Below are positions 22,267 through 33,692 of a stretch of DNA of 64,000 nucleotides, piece by piece. The position numbers and the translations under genes were made by a program. Under the pieces are notes generated by a model. That model made no database searches. It saw only the letters and a program-made list of their open reading frames with translations, and was not told where the DNA came from. How positions within the stretch are numbered: the first letter of the stretch is position 1; every line of letters begins with the position of its first letter. This stretch comes from Staphylotrichum longicolle (Eukaryota; Ascomycota; Sordariomycetes; Sordariales; Chaetomiaceae), in contig JAHCVI010000005.1 of assembly GCA_019096155.1 (NCBI GenBank), positions 3,544,468 through 3,608,467 on the forward strand, written 5' to 3'.

Positions 22267-24111
22267 GGAGAGTGTTGGTGAGGGTGAGGGAGCGCACCTT
22301 GCGCAAGGCGGGATCCGGCGTGTTGATCCTTGGGTGGCAGAATGCCCAACCCTTGCACAAGTACTGCCAGCGACTTGATTGAGACTTGCTGGGTCTGCCA
22401 ACTGCTGGACAAAGGCGGGGCGGGGACGGGTTCGGCCATGGGCTTGGTGTGAATGTGATATAACTACCACGGCAGCGCAGCCAGTGCGCGAACCAACCGC
22501 TGTCACAGCTTCGTCAAGCGCACCATGACCCGTCCACGGCCCAAGGCTGGCGCAAGGGATGTTGGGGCTGTTGGTGGGCTGCCGCGGGGGCTGTCTCAGC
22601 GGGGCGGCTTTTGGCCCAGCTCCTGCACAATGCGTCAGGCTATTGGGTGTCGAGGTTGCACCCTGCCCTGCAAGGCGGCGGCGGTGCTGGGCCTTGCAGC
22701 CGATGTTGGTTCAGGCTCGTCCGGGTTGGTTCCAGCAGCATGGAATCGTGGCCCACGATTGGTTCGGGGGTTGAGACTCAGGAGCACCAGCTCCAAACTG
22801 CCGCCTGCCGCCCTTCCAAACTGAGTCTCGTCGTTGGGCAGCCGCCCCAAGACTGGGAAACAAGGGGCCTTGCGTCGTGAGGCAGACAGCCCCGCCAAGG
22901 CAGGGTATCCGCCCGTTCAGCATTTCACGAAGGGAAGTTCATGCGTGTGGTGTCTGAAGCAAGGGGCAGTTAGTAGTCGTCGCGCTCCATTCACTTCCAG
23001 GATGAGAGGCGTCTGATTCTGGAGATGGCATGGTCAAGGAAGGTTGCTGATCCTCGCTGCCTATTTGGACCCGCTGAGAGCAGAGCTGGAGAGGAGCTGG
23101 GAAGGTAACCACACTGAAGTGGGGCCTTGAGTAATGGGTGGCTGCCTGGCTGAGCCTGGGAGTGTTTTTTGAGCGACACATTGACTGTTTCTGTCACATC
23201 TGTGGCGACGGGGTAACTGAGCTCGCTGCATTGTCCACCTTGCTCAGCCACATTTCTTCGACGATGGTGAGGTGCCATCAGCGCCACGCCCTTGCCCTGT
23301 GGCGCCGGCGCCGTGGCCAACATCGCCAGCTGCGAGAGGACTCAAACCAACCCAAAGAGTAACGACAGAGGTCCCATCGATCGCCGCACCTCCCTCCCGA
23401 AACCCTCTAGATGCGGAACGCGATGATCTCCCGTTATTTCTCGACCTCAAGCCTGCATTTTCCGCCGTCTTGACTGCTTGGTCAATCGACGCCAAGTGCA
23501 ACAATGCGGCTGTCCGTGGTGCTTTGTGCTCCTCAAGCCTTCCGCTTTCGATGGCCGCCGTCCTTGAGACCAGCCATCTGATGCGACAAGCTGTCCTGCT
23601 CATGTCTTTGGGCAATCTCGGTTGTCCTCAAAGAGCACCCGCGGGTCTGTTGGCCTACAGATACACGAGGCTGCTCTCGGCTGGCCCCCTCCTCTGCGTG
23701 GATTGAGCCCTGCGGCCAGGACTTTGCGCGGGCCCCTCGAATTGCGCTCGTGTTGCTTGCCGCTCGCCGTACAGACCTGAGGTGGGGCGCCAAGTGGGCA
23801 GAGCTTTGCTCCGCAACAGAGGTACCTTCCCCCAGCTCTGGCTCTGCCGCGCAAACAGCAACCTCGAACGACCTAACATCAGGAAGCCAGCCATCTTTTG
23901 AATTTTTGACCCGTCAACACCAACAATCGCGTTCCAAGCATCATCCAACAAATCATCCCCAACCCTCACCACATCGTCGCGAGTTACCCAAAGACGCGTC
24001 ATTAGCATCGCCTCCGCATATCACGCAAGGTCATTTTACCAATACGCCTTTTCCCTCCATTTTTCGGCTCCCGACGCCCCGCGCATCCGCGTGCATCTCA
24101 TCGCAACAACA
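22267..24111. promoter_or_regulatory. Divergent promoter region (C2H2 protein / H2A.Z)
   Basis: This 1.85-kb gap separates divergent genes. The last 250 bp before the H2A.Z start are A/C-rich with many CAACA and CATC words, typical of fungal leaders. Frames in this gap are short and mutually overlapping on both strands. I see no additional gene. Confidence 0.45.
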
Positions 24112-25000
24112 ATGGCCGGCGGAAAGGGAAAGTCGTCGGGCGGCAAGAGCTCCGGCGGTAAGACTTCTGGGGTTGACGGCCCCAAGAAGCAGCAGAGCCA
24201 TTCGGCGCGCGCCGGTCTGCAGGTACGTTTAGTTGCTGATGCTGGCGTCTCTTTTTGTCTCCGCATTCACCTCCTCGTCGTCGCCGCGCCCGAGCGCATC
24301 ACTGTTGCTTGGATACACCCCCGCCATGACGCGCTCGTTCCAAACATTCCTGAGCAACCTGGTGTTGTCCGACCACGACATCAAGATTCCTATCAACTTC
24401 TGCCCCTCGAACAAGGGCACTGCCAACACACATCACGTCGATTGTGGCGATCTGCTCGTACCCAGCAGTGCAAGATGGCTGAGGAGCCCCGCACCGGACT
24501 GCTGCCTTTGGACGCGTTGCCAGAGCTGCTTTGTATCTCACATCGTCGCTAATCTATCGCATTCCAGTTCCCCTGCGGCCGTGTCAAACGCTTCCTGAAG
24601 CAAAACACACAGAACAAGATGCGCGTCGGCGCCAAGGCAGCTGTTTACGTCACTGCTGTGCTGGAGTACCTTACTGCTGAGGTGCTTGAACTTGCGGGGG
24701 TGAGTTTGGTCTCCGGCGCTGCATTCCCAGCGAGCTCACCGGTCCCCTCGTTATTTCCTTGCCCCTTCCATCGCCGCGCGCCGTACGACTAACCCGGTAC
24801 TCCCGCCACAGAATGCTGCCAAGGACCTGAAGGTCAAGCGTATCACACCCCGCCATCTCCAGCTCGCCATCCGCGGCGACGAAGAACTGGATACCTTGAT
24901 CCGCGCCACCATCGCTTTTGGAGGTGTCCTCCCGCACATCAACCGCGCCCTTCTCCTCAAGGTCGAACAGAAGAAGAAAGCCAAGGCCGCCGAGGCGTAA
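24112..25000 (+). CDS. htz1: Histone variant H2A.Z
   Basis: Three exons (24112-24222, 24568-24699, 24812-25000), all phase 0, give 143 aa. It replaces H2A in nucleosomes near promoters and heterochromatin borders. The N-tail is Gly/Lys/Ser-rich with acetylatable Lys. The fold follows as RAGLQ | FPCGRVKRFLKQ, VGAKAAVYVTAVLEYLTAEVLELAG and DLKVKRITPRHLQLAIRG in order. The EELDTLI segment of the extended acidic patch marks it as H2A.Z and not canonical H2A, which has NDEELNKL there. Intron 1 is long for this window (345 nt); intron 2 is 112 nt with an ACTAACC branch site at 24788. A lone H2A.Z gene without a histone partner is usual. Confidence 0.96.
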
Positions 25001-25906
25001 AGCACGAGATATGTTTTGGGCGCGCAGAAAGACGGGAGCAGATATGGTTGGCAGGGCGGTTTTGGCACTCATTTTTCTACTTCTTTGCAACACTATGCCC
25101 GACTGCCTTCGGACATCGTCTCCTCTTGTGCCGAAGCTCGATTTTCAGCCAGGCCCACCGGAGAAAGGTGGTTTGCCGCGGTTGGGCAACCTTATACGAC
25201 ACCTCCGGCGCACATTCACAGCGATGCAGAAGGGGTGTTTGGGGACAGAGACAGCTGGCGTTGGTCTGGGCTGTGGTACAGGCAAATGAGCTGGTGTTGT
25301 AGCCGTGGGCTTCCCTCTGGTTCACTACGATGGGTTCTGATAATTGTAACAACACAGTAGTTGTGTTTTTCTTGGGTTTGTGGGTGGGCAAGGGTCATGG
25401 TTGACGCGTTTGGAGAGCTGCGTGCCTCGTTCATCCGGAGCTAAAGTCCCGCTCCAGGGCTGCTTGGTGGGATGGCGAGGTGTGCATGATACCTTGGCAC
25501 TTTTCCTTAGCTACTGAATGAGGATAACGCAGGGCAAGGGGCACTTGAGATGGTTGACAACAGAATGCAGTTATTCTCCTACTCCGCATTGATGCCTTGC
25601 GCATGTGCAGTGATCTATGTTAACCATGCAAGCTCGCCTGCAGAGTGAGGCTTCTTGCACACCCCAAAGCCTTGAGCTCGCATACCACCCCCACCCCCTG
25701 ATTATTGCAGGGTAAGTAATTGTCGCCTCGGGGAGGGCGTTGATGGTTGACCGTCTTGCTTAGTGCCACCCGAGTATGAACTGGGTTCGTCGCGCCGGTC
25801 ATCTTCCGGTGACGAGTCTCCGTTGACTGTAATTACCTACCAATTGTTGCACCGCACTTCACACACTACGAGGTAAATGCTGCTTTTTGGGGTTCCATCT
25901 GTTGAG
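25001..25906. other. Convergent 3' intergenic spacer
   Basis: This 906-bp gap lies between the 3' ends of H2A.Z (plus) and the Cys-motif gene (minus). It holds both 3' UTRs, and no gene is supported. Confidence 0.45.
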
Positions 25907-26683
25907 CTAGACCCGAGGATCGCTGGATTCGGAGTGTCGAAGCCGACTACTCCTACGCACTCCATTGGTCCTCTCAGGCGGCAGCAGGTCTTTTTTCTTC
26001 TTCTTCTTTGGCCTCGGTTGGCTGTCGTCAAAACCCTGGCGGGAAGGACGTTTTCGCTTGGCCGCCGGTTGAATTCTACCCTCAACCCAGGCAGTGTGTA
26101 CTGTGTGAAGGCACTCGGATGGAAAGTCGCAGTGAACCTGGCACCTGTGCTTTCCTTGAACGTACATTCTCTCCTTGCGGCGGCTCACCTCTTCGCTTTC
26201 TGCCTCGGGCAATGGCTGCCACACTCGGCTCTGGGTCACCCGACCGTCTCTCATGGGGCTCTCTGTGGTTAGAGCCCAGGTTGCGAAAGTGTCATGGTCC
26301 GCGACCCTTGTAGTATTGGCTTGCTTCCTCTCCCGCGGCTCCGTCGTATCCTCACAGTGTGCCGCTGCAGCGTTGGATGTCTCCGAGGCTGTCGTATCAA
26401 CTCGGCCAGCAGTGACAAAACGACGGTATGCGCCCCAGGCTGCCCAGCCGGTGTAATCAAACCTTGATGTGCAAGGCTTGCCGCGATTTTCCTCTGTCTT
26501 GGTCGTGCAGAGCTGGTGGCTGCAGTACAGACATCGCTGGGTGCATGAGAGGGGAAACTTGGAGCGGCACATGTGGCACTTCCAGGTCCATGCATGTGGG
26601 ATCCGAGGAGGTTGTGGTAGTGGCGACGTTATTGGTGGTGTCTCGTGCCCCTGGGGAGGCCTTGATCTTGGATTCAAGTCCAT
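25907..26683 (-). CDS. Small Cys/His-motif protein, fungal-specific
   Basis: Intronless 258-aa protein. Residues 1-30 are Pro-rich. A compact Cys-rich block follows (WKCHMCRSKFPL, C47, CLYC, C59), then C71 and a conserved-looking FDYTGWAAWGAYRR segment. Two Cys-x-Cys/His-like pairs could bind one or two zinc ions. A second patch near 180 has C-x3-C-like residues (HRCQVHC). The C-terminus carries a Lys-rich run (seven basic residues after QPRP) and Arg-Arg-Ser, a likely nuclear localisation signal. The type is familiar from fungal genomes as an unnamed zinc-ribbon-like protein. I assign no function. The composition is clearly coding: Trp, Cys and His clusters with no stop over 777 bases. Confidence 0.68.
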   Translation of the reverse strand: MDLNPRSRPPQGHETPPITSPLPQPPRIPHAWTWKCHMCRSKFPLSCTQRCLYCSHQLCTTKTEENRGKPCTSRFDYTGWAAWGAYRRFVTAGRVDTTASETSNAAAAHCEDTTEPRERKQANTTRVADHDTFATWALTTESPMRDGRVTQSRVWQPLPEAESEEVSRRKERMYVQGKHRCQVHCDFPSECLHTVHTAWVEGRIQPAAKRKRPSRQGFDDSQPRPKKKKKKDLLPPERTNGVRRSSRLRHSESSDPRV

Positions 26684-28867
26684 GGTAGAGCTGTGAGCAC
26701 TGAAAATCTTCCGAGTGTACTAATAAAAAGGAGGAAATCAAAATGATCGTGCTGTCAAAGTGACCGAAGCTCGGGTCATTGGCACTACAGACCAGGCAGA
26801 AGCTCGACTTTATCTTGGTCAGGATGTTGGTAGGCTCGTGAACAAGGCGAAGAATGGGACAATGATGAATCTGCAATTCTTTCTTCTCTTGGTTTGAAAC
26901 ACCACTGGTCTTGGGTTCCGCCTAGATGGCCGCCCTTTGTCACGTTCATGTCCGATTGCGCAATAAAGGGTTCTCCAAAGCCAACAATAGAAACCTAAGA
27001 CCCTTACAGAGACATCAAAGGAACCGTGGACCTGAAGCGGAGCCGGGCTTCTCTGGCGCCGAAGGCCGAAACGAAACAGCTCTGAAGAAGGGAGCCGGGC
27101 CTGACTTCGATCATTCTTTTTGCGTAGTCACTCAGATTTAACAACGAAACCAACCCGCGGCGTCCCTATCGATGAGTAGCGAAACCAACACGGAAAGAGC
27201 GGACACGTTCTGTCGGTATCACAGAGAAACGCAATGTCTTGGAACTAGAGTAACACCGCGATGAGACGGAGGCCTTGAGCCTGTGATCGGGTTCAATCCA
27301 GCCCGGCGAGCAGATACGGTAGTTCACTGCGCGTGTAGAGAACAGGATGCGCTTCAGGGGTCCGTGCTACAAAGGGTTCTGCTGAGAGCAATTCAAGGTT
27401 GTTAGCGATCGTCTTGCATCAGCTGCCATCTGTGAGATGCGGTGCCGAGGGGGAAGCACATGATGCTGAACACTGGATCAGCTGCCCCCCTGTCTTGTCT
27501 TTTGCATCACCCAACTCCCTCACGTTCTCAGCTGCCTCACGTACCCTCTCTGCACCCATCCACAAGTGAACCCCCTTCCAGCCTCGACTGGGCCAATTCC
27601 AAGCCGTCCCCGTTTGTGGCCCGTGCCGCGATGTCAAAGCGAGGTCCCGAAATACGCCGAAAACCAGCGTGCATGTAACGTAGCTACCTAGTCGCGGTGT
27701 GTTGATTTTACCGTGTAAAAGGCAGAGGCAAAGCGGCCTGTGTGGACCAAGGGTGCGCCGGATTCGCCACAGCTTGAGGGACAACGACATCGAGCAGAGA
27801 GACTTTGAGCGAGATCATTGGAAGCGGCAACTTTCCAATTGAACTGGAGATGGGCCACCAAAATCTGAGATTGCTGCAGAAGCGGCTTGGCCCCTCCTTG
27901 TCTGGGCTAGCGCTGGTGGGCCAACGAGCGACAGGCGGCTGCGGGACTCGTCCCGCAAGCACATCTTTGACCCTTTTAGGCGCTCGGGAATTTTTTGGCC
28001 ATGTCCAAGCAACGGTAGCAACAGCCAAAACAACAACAACAATACACTTCTTCTTCTGTGCAGCAAGATTGCTCCGCTGCGGAGTGTTTGTTGTCTGGGA
28101 AAGTTACCGTTGGAACGGCAACTTTTTGCTTTTTCTTTGCTTTGTTTTTATTGAGGGATTGGATTATCGCAGCCCGTGGGAAGCAGCGATAAGGCCCGCT
28201 TCCCCGTTGCCCCGGGCTGGGCGAGGACGCAGCAAAGTGCGCGAGTGCGTTGGCTGTGGATCTCGCACACAAAAAAGAGGTCGCTAGCATCAGCAGACCG
28301 CCCTCCGCTTCAGCTTGACAGGCACACTGCCAGTCCTCTTTCTCCGCGCCCGCGTGCCTCCTCTCCCAACACAAGTCTCCCATCCTCCAGTGTCAGACTC
28401 GCGGGGGGCTCTGCGCACCCCCTAACGACATCCACGAAGCTGCAGGACGACGTGATGATTTAGAGACATTTGATACGCACCTGTTCAGCCTTCTATTTTC
28501 CCCCCCAACGTCTCCGCTCCTCCTGGAGACGTCCCGGTGTTGCACTGTGGAGAGTCCTGCTGTTCGTCCCTTTTTTTTTTTCTCCATCGACGCCTGCAAC
28601 CCGATTCTGCATCATCGAAAAATCACGCCCCTCTCCACCCGAAGACTCTGCACTTCGACTATCCTCGGCGAGAGGCGGCGCCGACCACGAGACCTTGGAA
28701 GCTGCTTTTGGTTTCGACCCTGCTCGAGGCCAGCCTGCGTCCTGACAAGGAGCCTTGATCCGCCCGCGCTGCACCACGGACCCCGTCCAACCCCTTTCCC
28801 GTCAAAGGGCCTCTTTGGTTTGCTGGATCTAGATGCCGGCTGCCTCGAACCTCGATAAGCCCCAAAC
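26684..28867. promoter_or_regulatory. Divergent promoter region (Cys-motif gene / PIN4-like)
   Basis: This 2.18-kb gap separates divergent genes. The last 500 bp before the PIN4-like start are pyrimidine-rich, including a T10-plus run near 28570, which suggests a long 5' leader. Frames in the gap are short and look random. I see no gene or RNA with confidence. Confidence 0.45.
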
Positions 28868-30926
28868 ATGAACCAACAGCCCGATCTCTACTTCCCCGCG
28901 TATGCGATGAACAACGCCAGCCGCTCTCCCCGTTCCTCGAGGCCGGGTTACAACACGACCACCGGCCACCCCGGCCTCAATCGTCTCGACCAGCGCCAGA
29001 TGGACCCTGTGGGTCAAGCTCCCACCGCCCTCTTTGCGGCCGACGACCGCTTTGGCTCGTACGACAGCAATGCTTTCAGACACAACCGGATGCAGCCCTC
29101 GCCGGGTTTTGCTGCAGACAATTTCATGGGAAATGCGCAAGCATGGGCCTACAACTCGGGCGCAAGCACCGTGACCGGTGCCCTTGGCGAGGGTCGGCTT
29201 CGTCAGGGAGCTCGTAGAGCAATCCCCCAGGTTAGTAGTCCCCCCTTGCTGCACTCACTTCCGCTTCTCCTTGCTTCTGCAAACTGGGCCCCTTGGCTGA
29301 CTTGTTGCTTACAGGAGTGGACCATGTCGGAGCAACCCGGTCTCGGGAATCAGCCCCCACCCCACGTCCCTTCGCCTCAATATCCTGCAGTTGCCAGCTT
29401 TAACCCGCCCATGAACCTCATGAATGGCGACGGTGCCTTTCCCGGCGAGCGCCACGGCTACCCGGCTAACATGTACGACCCCCGACATGACGCCAAGGCG
29501 CTGGGCAACGATCTGATTCCGACGGCCATCGTCATCAAGAATATCCCGTTCAATGTGAGGAAGGAGATGCTCACTTCCATCATGTCCGACCTGGGCCTGC
29601 CCCAGCCGTATGCATTCAACTACCACTTTGACAACGGCATATTCCGCGGCCTGGCCTTCGCCAACTTCCAGAATCCCGTCGACACCCAGACCGTCATTGA
29701 GCAGTTGAACGGCTATGAGGTTCAGGGCAGGAAGCTGAGGGTTGAGTACAAGAAGATGCTGCCCGAGCACGAAAGAGAGAGGATCGAGCGGGAGAAGCGG
29801 GAGAAGCGCGGCCAGCTTGAGGAGCAGCACCAGCCCCTGACTCTGCACCATCAATCCTCGATGCATTCGCTGAACGCAGCACACACCTCGAGGTCTCGCA
29901 ACTCGCCGCTGCGTAAGTCATCTACGGGAGCTCGTACGAAATCTGCGGCTACTGATCAGCATGCCACGGCAGGGGATGTGGATCTCAACAACCCGGACAC
30001 TTTGAGCTTCTACACCGAGTTGATGCTCTTCAAAAGCGACCCGAGCCGTGAGATCATTGTCTTCCCCAGCACCATCACGCCCCAGCAGCGGCGAACCGTC
30101 CACATCCTGGCGCACAACATGAACCTTGAGCACCGTTCTGTGGGCGAAGGTCAGCATAGGCAAATCCATGTCATCAAGGACACCGGAGCCGCGCCAGCCA
30201 TCCACATGCCACCGGGCGTTTCCGCTGATGCTCATCGCCGGGGCTTGAGCCGTGCCGCCACCATCGACTTTGCCGAAACACGGGGTAACGCAACCGGGCA
30301 GTATAATACTCTCGGCAGGCAAGGCCGCCACGGCCCCACCTTGGAACTTCCCGACAGCCCTGATGGGGGCTTGAATGCGTTGCGCGGTGTCAAGTCGTTC
30401 GCCGATCTTCGATCCTACACCCCGAGCCCATCCCTTTCCACTGCATCGGGCTACCCGCAGGGCAGCTCTGTCCACGCCCCAAACGTCGCCCAGTTTGGCG
30501 AGTACAGCGCCAACATCGGCCAGCCCAGCGCCTTGACAACTCCAACTACTCCGGGGACGACCTCGAATAATGATCCGTCCATGCTAATCGGGGAGATGAA
30601 TGCTCTCGCATTGACCGAATACGGTAGCGGCAACCGGCTTCGTCCTCGGGAGACCCCCGGTGCAATCGGTAGCCAACGACCCGGCTTGAACGGATCCAGC
30701 ACCCGCAGCGTTCCCGAGCGCCAGCCCCATGGGCCTAGCGGCGATTGGGGTGAGAAAATTGGCTTTGGAGGACGTGGCCGGACCAATGGCCATATTCAGC
30801 GCGGCAGTGGTATGTGACCGGGCTTCTCCCATCTCTGAAGCGACAACAAACTGACAGAAGCTGGCCCCAGACTCGTCTGACAACGGGGTGCGCACAACAT
30901 CTTCCTCGGCGTCGAGATTCCAGTAG
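28868..30926 (+). CDS. RRM-R3H RNA-binding protein (PIN4/Cip2-like)
   Basis: Three exons (28868-29230, 29315-30809, 30871-30926) give 637 aa. Residues 1-185 are disordered and Asn/Gln/Pro-rich. An RRM lies at about 189-270, with RNP2-like AIVIKNIPF and RNP1-like FRGLAFANF. An Arg/Glu-rich helix follows (EHERERIEREKREKR). An R3H-type domain is near 350-410 (QQRRTVHILAHNMNLEHRS). This order matches S. cerevisiae Pin4 and S. pombe Cip1/Cip2, which act in stress and checkpoint mRNA control, probably in the cytoplasm. Intron 1 (84 nt) has no stop and keeps frame. The last exon of 56 nt encodes DSSDNGVRTTSSSASRFQ; if intron 2 is not removed, translation stops at TGA within it. SP/TP sites are frequent, as expected for a regulated protein. 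Confidence 0.9.
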
Positions 30927-32600
30927 GGTGGGTTTACGCCGCACTCCGCCCTGCAGCGACGAGCTTGGGTGAAGACGACACTCGCAATTCGAATGGGCCA
31001 AGGTCGACGGCGCTTCGAGAGTCTTGTTGCCATGTTTGCCCTTCTCTGCGAGGCGACCATTGCTGTTACATTGGGCTCGCATGCTGGGAACTCGCCGCAG
31101 ATTTCACTGCAACCATCCGGCGTACCATCCGGCCTCGTTCCTCCTCCGCCCCGCACTCCTCCACGTGGCTGGTGCGCAGTCGACCTGCACCTGACAGGGG
31201 ACCACTCCGGCTTTTTCCCCTTACGCAATCCTCCGCCCCCGATCATAGACGATTTGTAATATTCTTGTTCTTTTCCAAGGCAATCGGCGTTTCGGTCTTG
31301 GTCCGTTTCCCCTCGATGGACAGGGCATCGGTTCCTGTTTCCTGGGTGCAGAGTGAGGAGATCTCCAACGAGGTCCTACCCGTCGCCGTTCTTTCCGACC
31401 TTTTTATAACCTCCTCGATGACGACGATGACTGGATGGCAACAAAAGAAATGGATGGGGATGAAGGACTTGGGTATACACAGACTTTCTACACCTCGCAT
31501 GGGCGACCATGTACCCCCGCAGTCTGATGGGATTTCGACAAAGGCCCTGCCAACAACTCGGACCGAGGGCACCACCACATGGTTAAGTTGTTGCCAGCCC
31601 TTTCGCGCCTCATCTTGGACCTGGCCAACGGTCCGTCGCGCGCGGCAAGGCCGCGAGCCTTCGCCAGAACTTGCCAGGCTTTATGAATGTTTACGGTGTT
31701 ACGATGTCACGTCCTAGATGGCTATGACAACCTCCCTCTTGGTGGGCTTCGACACGTCTGCCACGCCGCCCCAGAGGGAGTAAAAAAGAAGACGCAACGG
31801 CAATGAAGAAACTCTCCTCTAATACCGCCACTCTCCCAAAACCTCTCGATGCAGCTTTTCGTTTGCACAAGGGATGCGCCGACAGTTCCTGGTCATCTGT
31901 GAACGAGGGAAATACCGGCAGGGCGCGCGCGGTGGACGACTAATTCATGGAAGAAGATACAAAAGTTTTTTGTCTTGGTGGACCTCCGCCACTCGGGTTG
32001 CATTTGGATGGCTGTCTGCGCCGGCGTGTCCGGACTGCGCTCCAACTTTAATACATTTTCTGTTGTCTTTTGGGTATCTGACTTTTCCCTGTGGACCGGG
32101 TTCTGTCGACGTCTAGCTTCTAGTGCTTTCAAGGGGCGTGCGTGTATTGTTCTGCGCTGTGCTGCTGAAGGTATTTTTCCGTTCTCAATGCCGTCTCTTG
32201 CCCAACTTGGACGACCAGGCGCACTGGGTTCCCCATGGTGATTCTCTTTTTGACTCGGCGCGTCTGGCAGTGCTTCTTTAACAAGCGATCAGCAATCGAC
32301 CATTGCGATGGATATCGGTGGTAAAGAGGGTTGTCAAGGAGGTGGTTGAGTGGGGGGTTGAGAGGAGTTCCAAGGCTAATCATGTCGAAAGGGGCAGAAT
32401 GACGGACTGTGTTTGTTTTGCCATGTCTGGTAGAGATGACAAGGGCAGGGTTTGGGTAACGGAATTCGCATTTCATATCTCTGCGGACCAGAGGCTCGCT
32501 CACCAGGATAGATTCTGGTGCGTGATGCCGCAGTGGCTTAGGACTCTCCTCGATGTGCCCTTTCCATACTTTGCATAACTCTATACGTGCTTGCCACCAA
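30927..32600. other. Convergent 3' intergenic spacer, 1.67 kb
   Basis: This stretch lies between the 3' ends of the PIN4-like gene (plus) and the phosphatase gene (minus). It is long for a convergent gap, so one or both 3' UTRs may be long. The largest frame (30965-31717, plus) overlaps neighbouring frames in other phases and has no domain-like pattern, so I do not call it. Confidence 0.4.
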
Positions 32601-33692
32601 CTACTGGAGGAGCTCCTCCTTCCCTTCAGCCTCGAGCGTGTCATGTACCGCCTTTAGGACAAGTTGATGAAGGCTCCTCGGTGCGGCCACAAAGCCAAAG
32701 TTGGCTTCGAGCTTCCTTCCCGCAGTCAGGTCGATCTCCTTACCGTGCACGTCGGTGATCATGCCACCGACTTCCTCAAACAAAAGCATAGCTCCGGCAT
32801 GGTCCCAAATCTTTGCATACCGGTCCCTCTTCTTATACACCCAGACGGTCATATTGGCGGCGCCGACTGCCATCACGGCCCATCTCGGGACCCAGCCAAG
32901 GAGATCGCAGCCGGGAAACGGCACGCGCAGCTGTTCTGCCACCCCCTTGTGCACGACGTCCACGCCGGAGTCGAGCAGAGCCCAGCAGGTGACGGAGCGG
33001 AGGTCCTCGGGTGATGTGGCGTCATCTGCGTGCCGGGGCAGCCTCCGAGCGGCCGGTGGCCCGCCAGATTCCGCAAGCAGCGGCCGGATATAGGCTCCAT
33101 GTCCCCGGACCGCGTACAGAATTGTTCCCCTCCCGGTCGGATCGACGGTATTGTCGACCACCGGTGCCGTGACATCGACTGAGAGGAGGGGGAGAGCCAC
33201 AACACTCAGGACCTGACGCCCTCCCTCAAGGAGGGCGATGTTGATGGCATACTGCTCATGGCGAATGAAGGTTTTTGTGCCGTCGATGGGGTCAAATACC
33301 CAAATCCTCCTCGTGCCCGTGCCGGGTGCGAGTGTGGCGCAAGAATCAATGACACGGCAGAGGTCGTCGGCGTCGCGGAACAGGGTGTTGCCAGCGCATT
33401 GCGCGACGACGGCGAGCACGCGAGACAGAAGCTTGGGGTTTTGCCTCAGCTCGTCGGCCGACTCCTCGCCGATGAAGCCGTCCTCTGGAAAGGTGTTGCC
33501 GAGTGTGCGGGTGAGCAAGGCCTGGATGGCAAAGTCGGCGACGGTAACGGGACTCAGGTCGTCCTTGACAAGGTCGAAGCTCCCCTCCGTGGCAGCGGCC
33601 TGGGCAGTTGCAAGCACCTCGCGGCTAACACGAGCAGCTGTCTGGGCCACGTCGATGGCTGCCTCTAGCTCCCGGCGGTACGTGCTGTCCAT
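32601..33692 (-). CDS. IMPase-family phosphatase, bisphosphate-nucleotidase-like
   Basis: Intronless 363-aa protein of the magnesium-dependent, lithium-sensitive phosphatase family. Metal-site motifs are present: GEES at 75-78, DPIDGT at 134-139 and WDHAGA from 296. The closest named type is Hal2/Met22 3'(2'),5'-bisphosphate nucleotidase, which removes PAP formed in sulfate assimilation. The segment after DPIDGT reads KTFIRHEQYAI instead of the KGFLRGEQ-type sequence of Hal2, so it may be a paralogue with another substrate such as an inositol phosphate. No signal peptide or membrane segment is visible. It is divergent from the DUF1996 gene across 2.9 kb. Confidence 0.9.
   Translation of the reverse strand: MDSTYRRELEAAIDVAQTAARVSREVLATAQAAATEGSFDLVKDDLSPVTVADFAIQALLTRTLGNTFPEDGFIGEESADELRQNPKLLSRVLAVVAQCAGNTLFRDADDLCRVIDSCATLAPGTGTRRIWVFDPIDGTKTFIRHEQYAINIALLEGGRQVLSVVALPLLSVDVTAPVVDNTVDPTGRGTILYAVRGHGAYIRPLLAESGGPPAARRLPRHADDATSPEDLRSVTCWALLDSGVDVVHKGVAEQLRVPFPGCDLLGWVPRWAVMAVGAANMTVWVYKKRDRYAKIWDHAGAMLLFEEVGGMITDVHGKEIDLTAGRKLEANFGFVAAPRSLHQLVLKAVHDTLEAEGKEELLQ

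Noticed and set aside
27280..27310. GGGTTCAATCC string resembling a tRNA T-arm
   Set aside because: The flanking bases do not pair as a 5-bp T-stem and no upstream tRNA arms fit.
30965..31717. 250-codon plus-strand frame after the PIN4-like gene
   Set aside because: No domain-like pattern, it overlaps other frames and it lies where a 3' UTR is expected.
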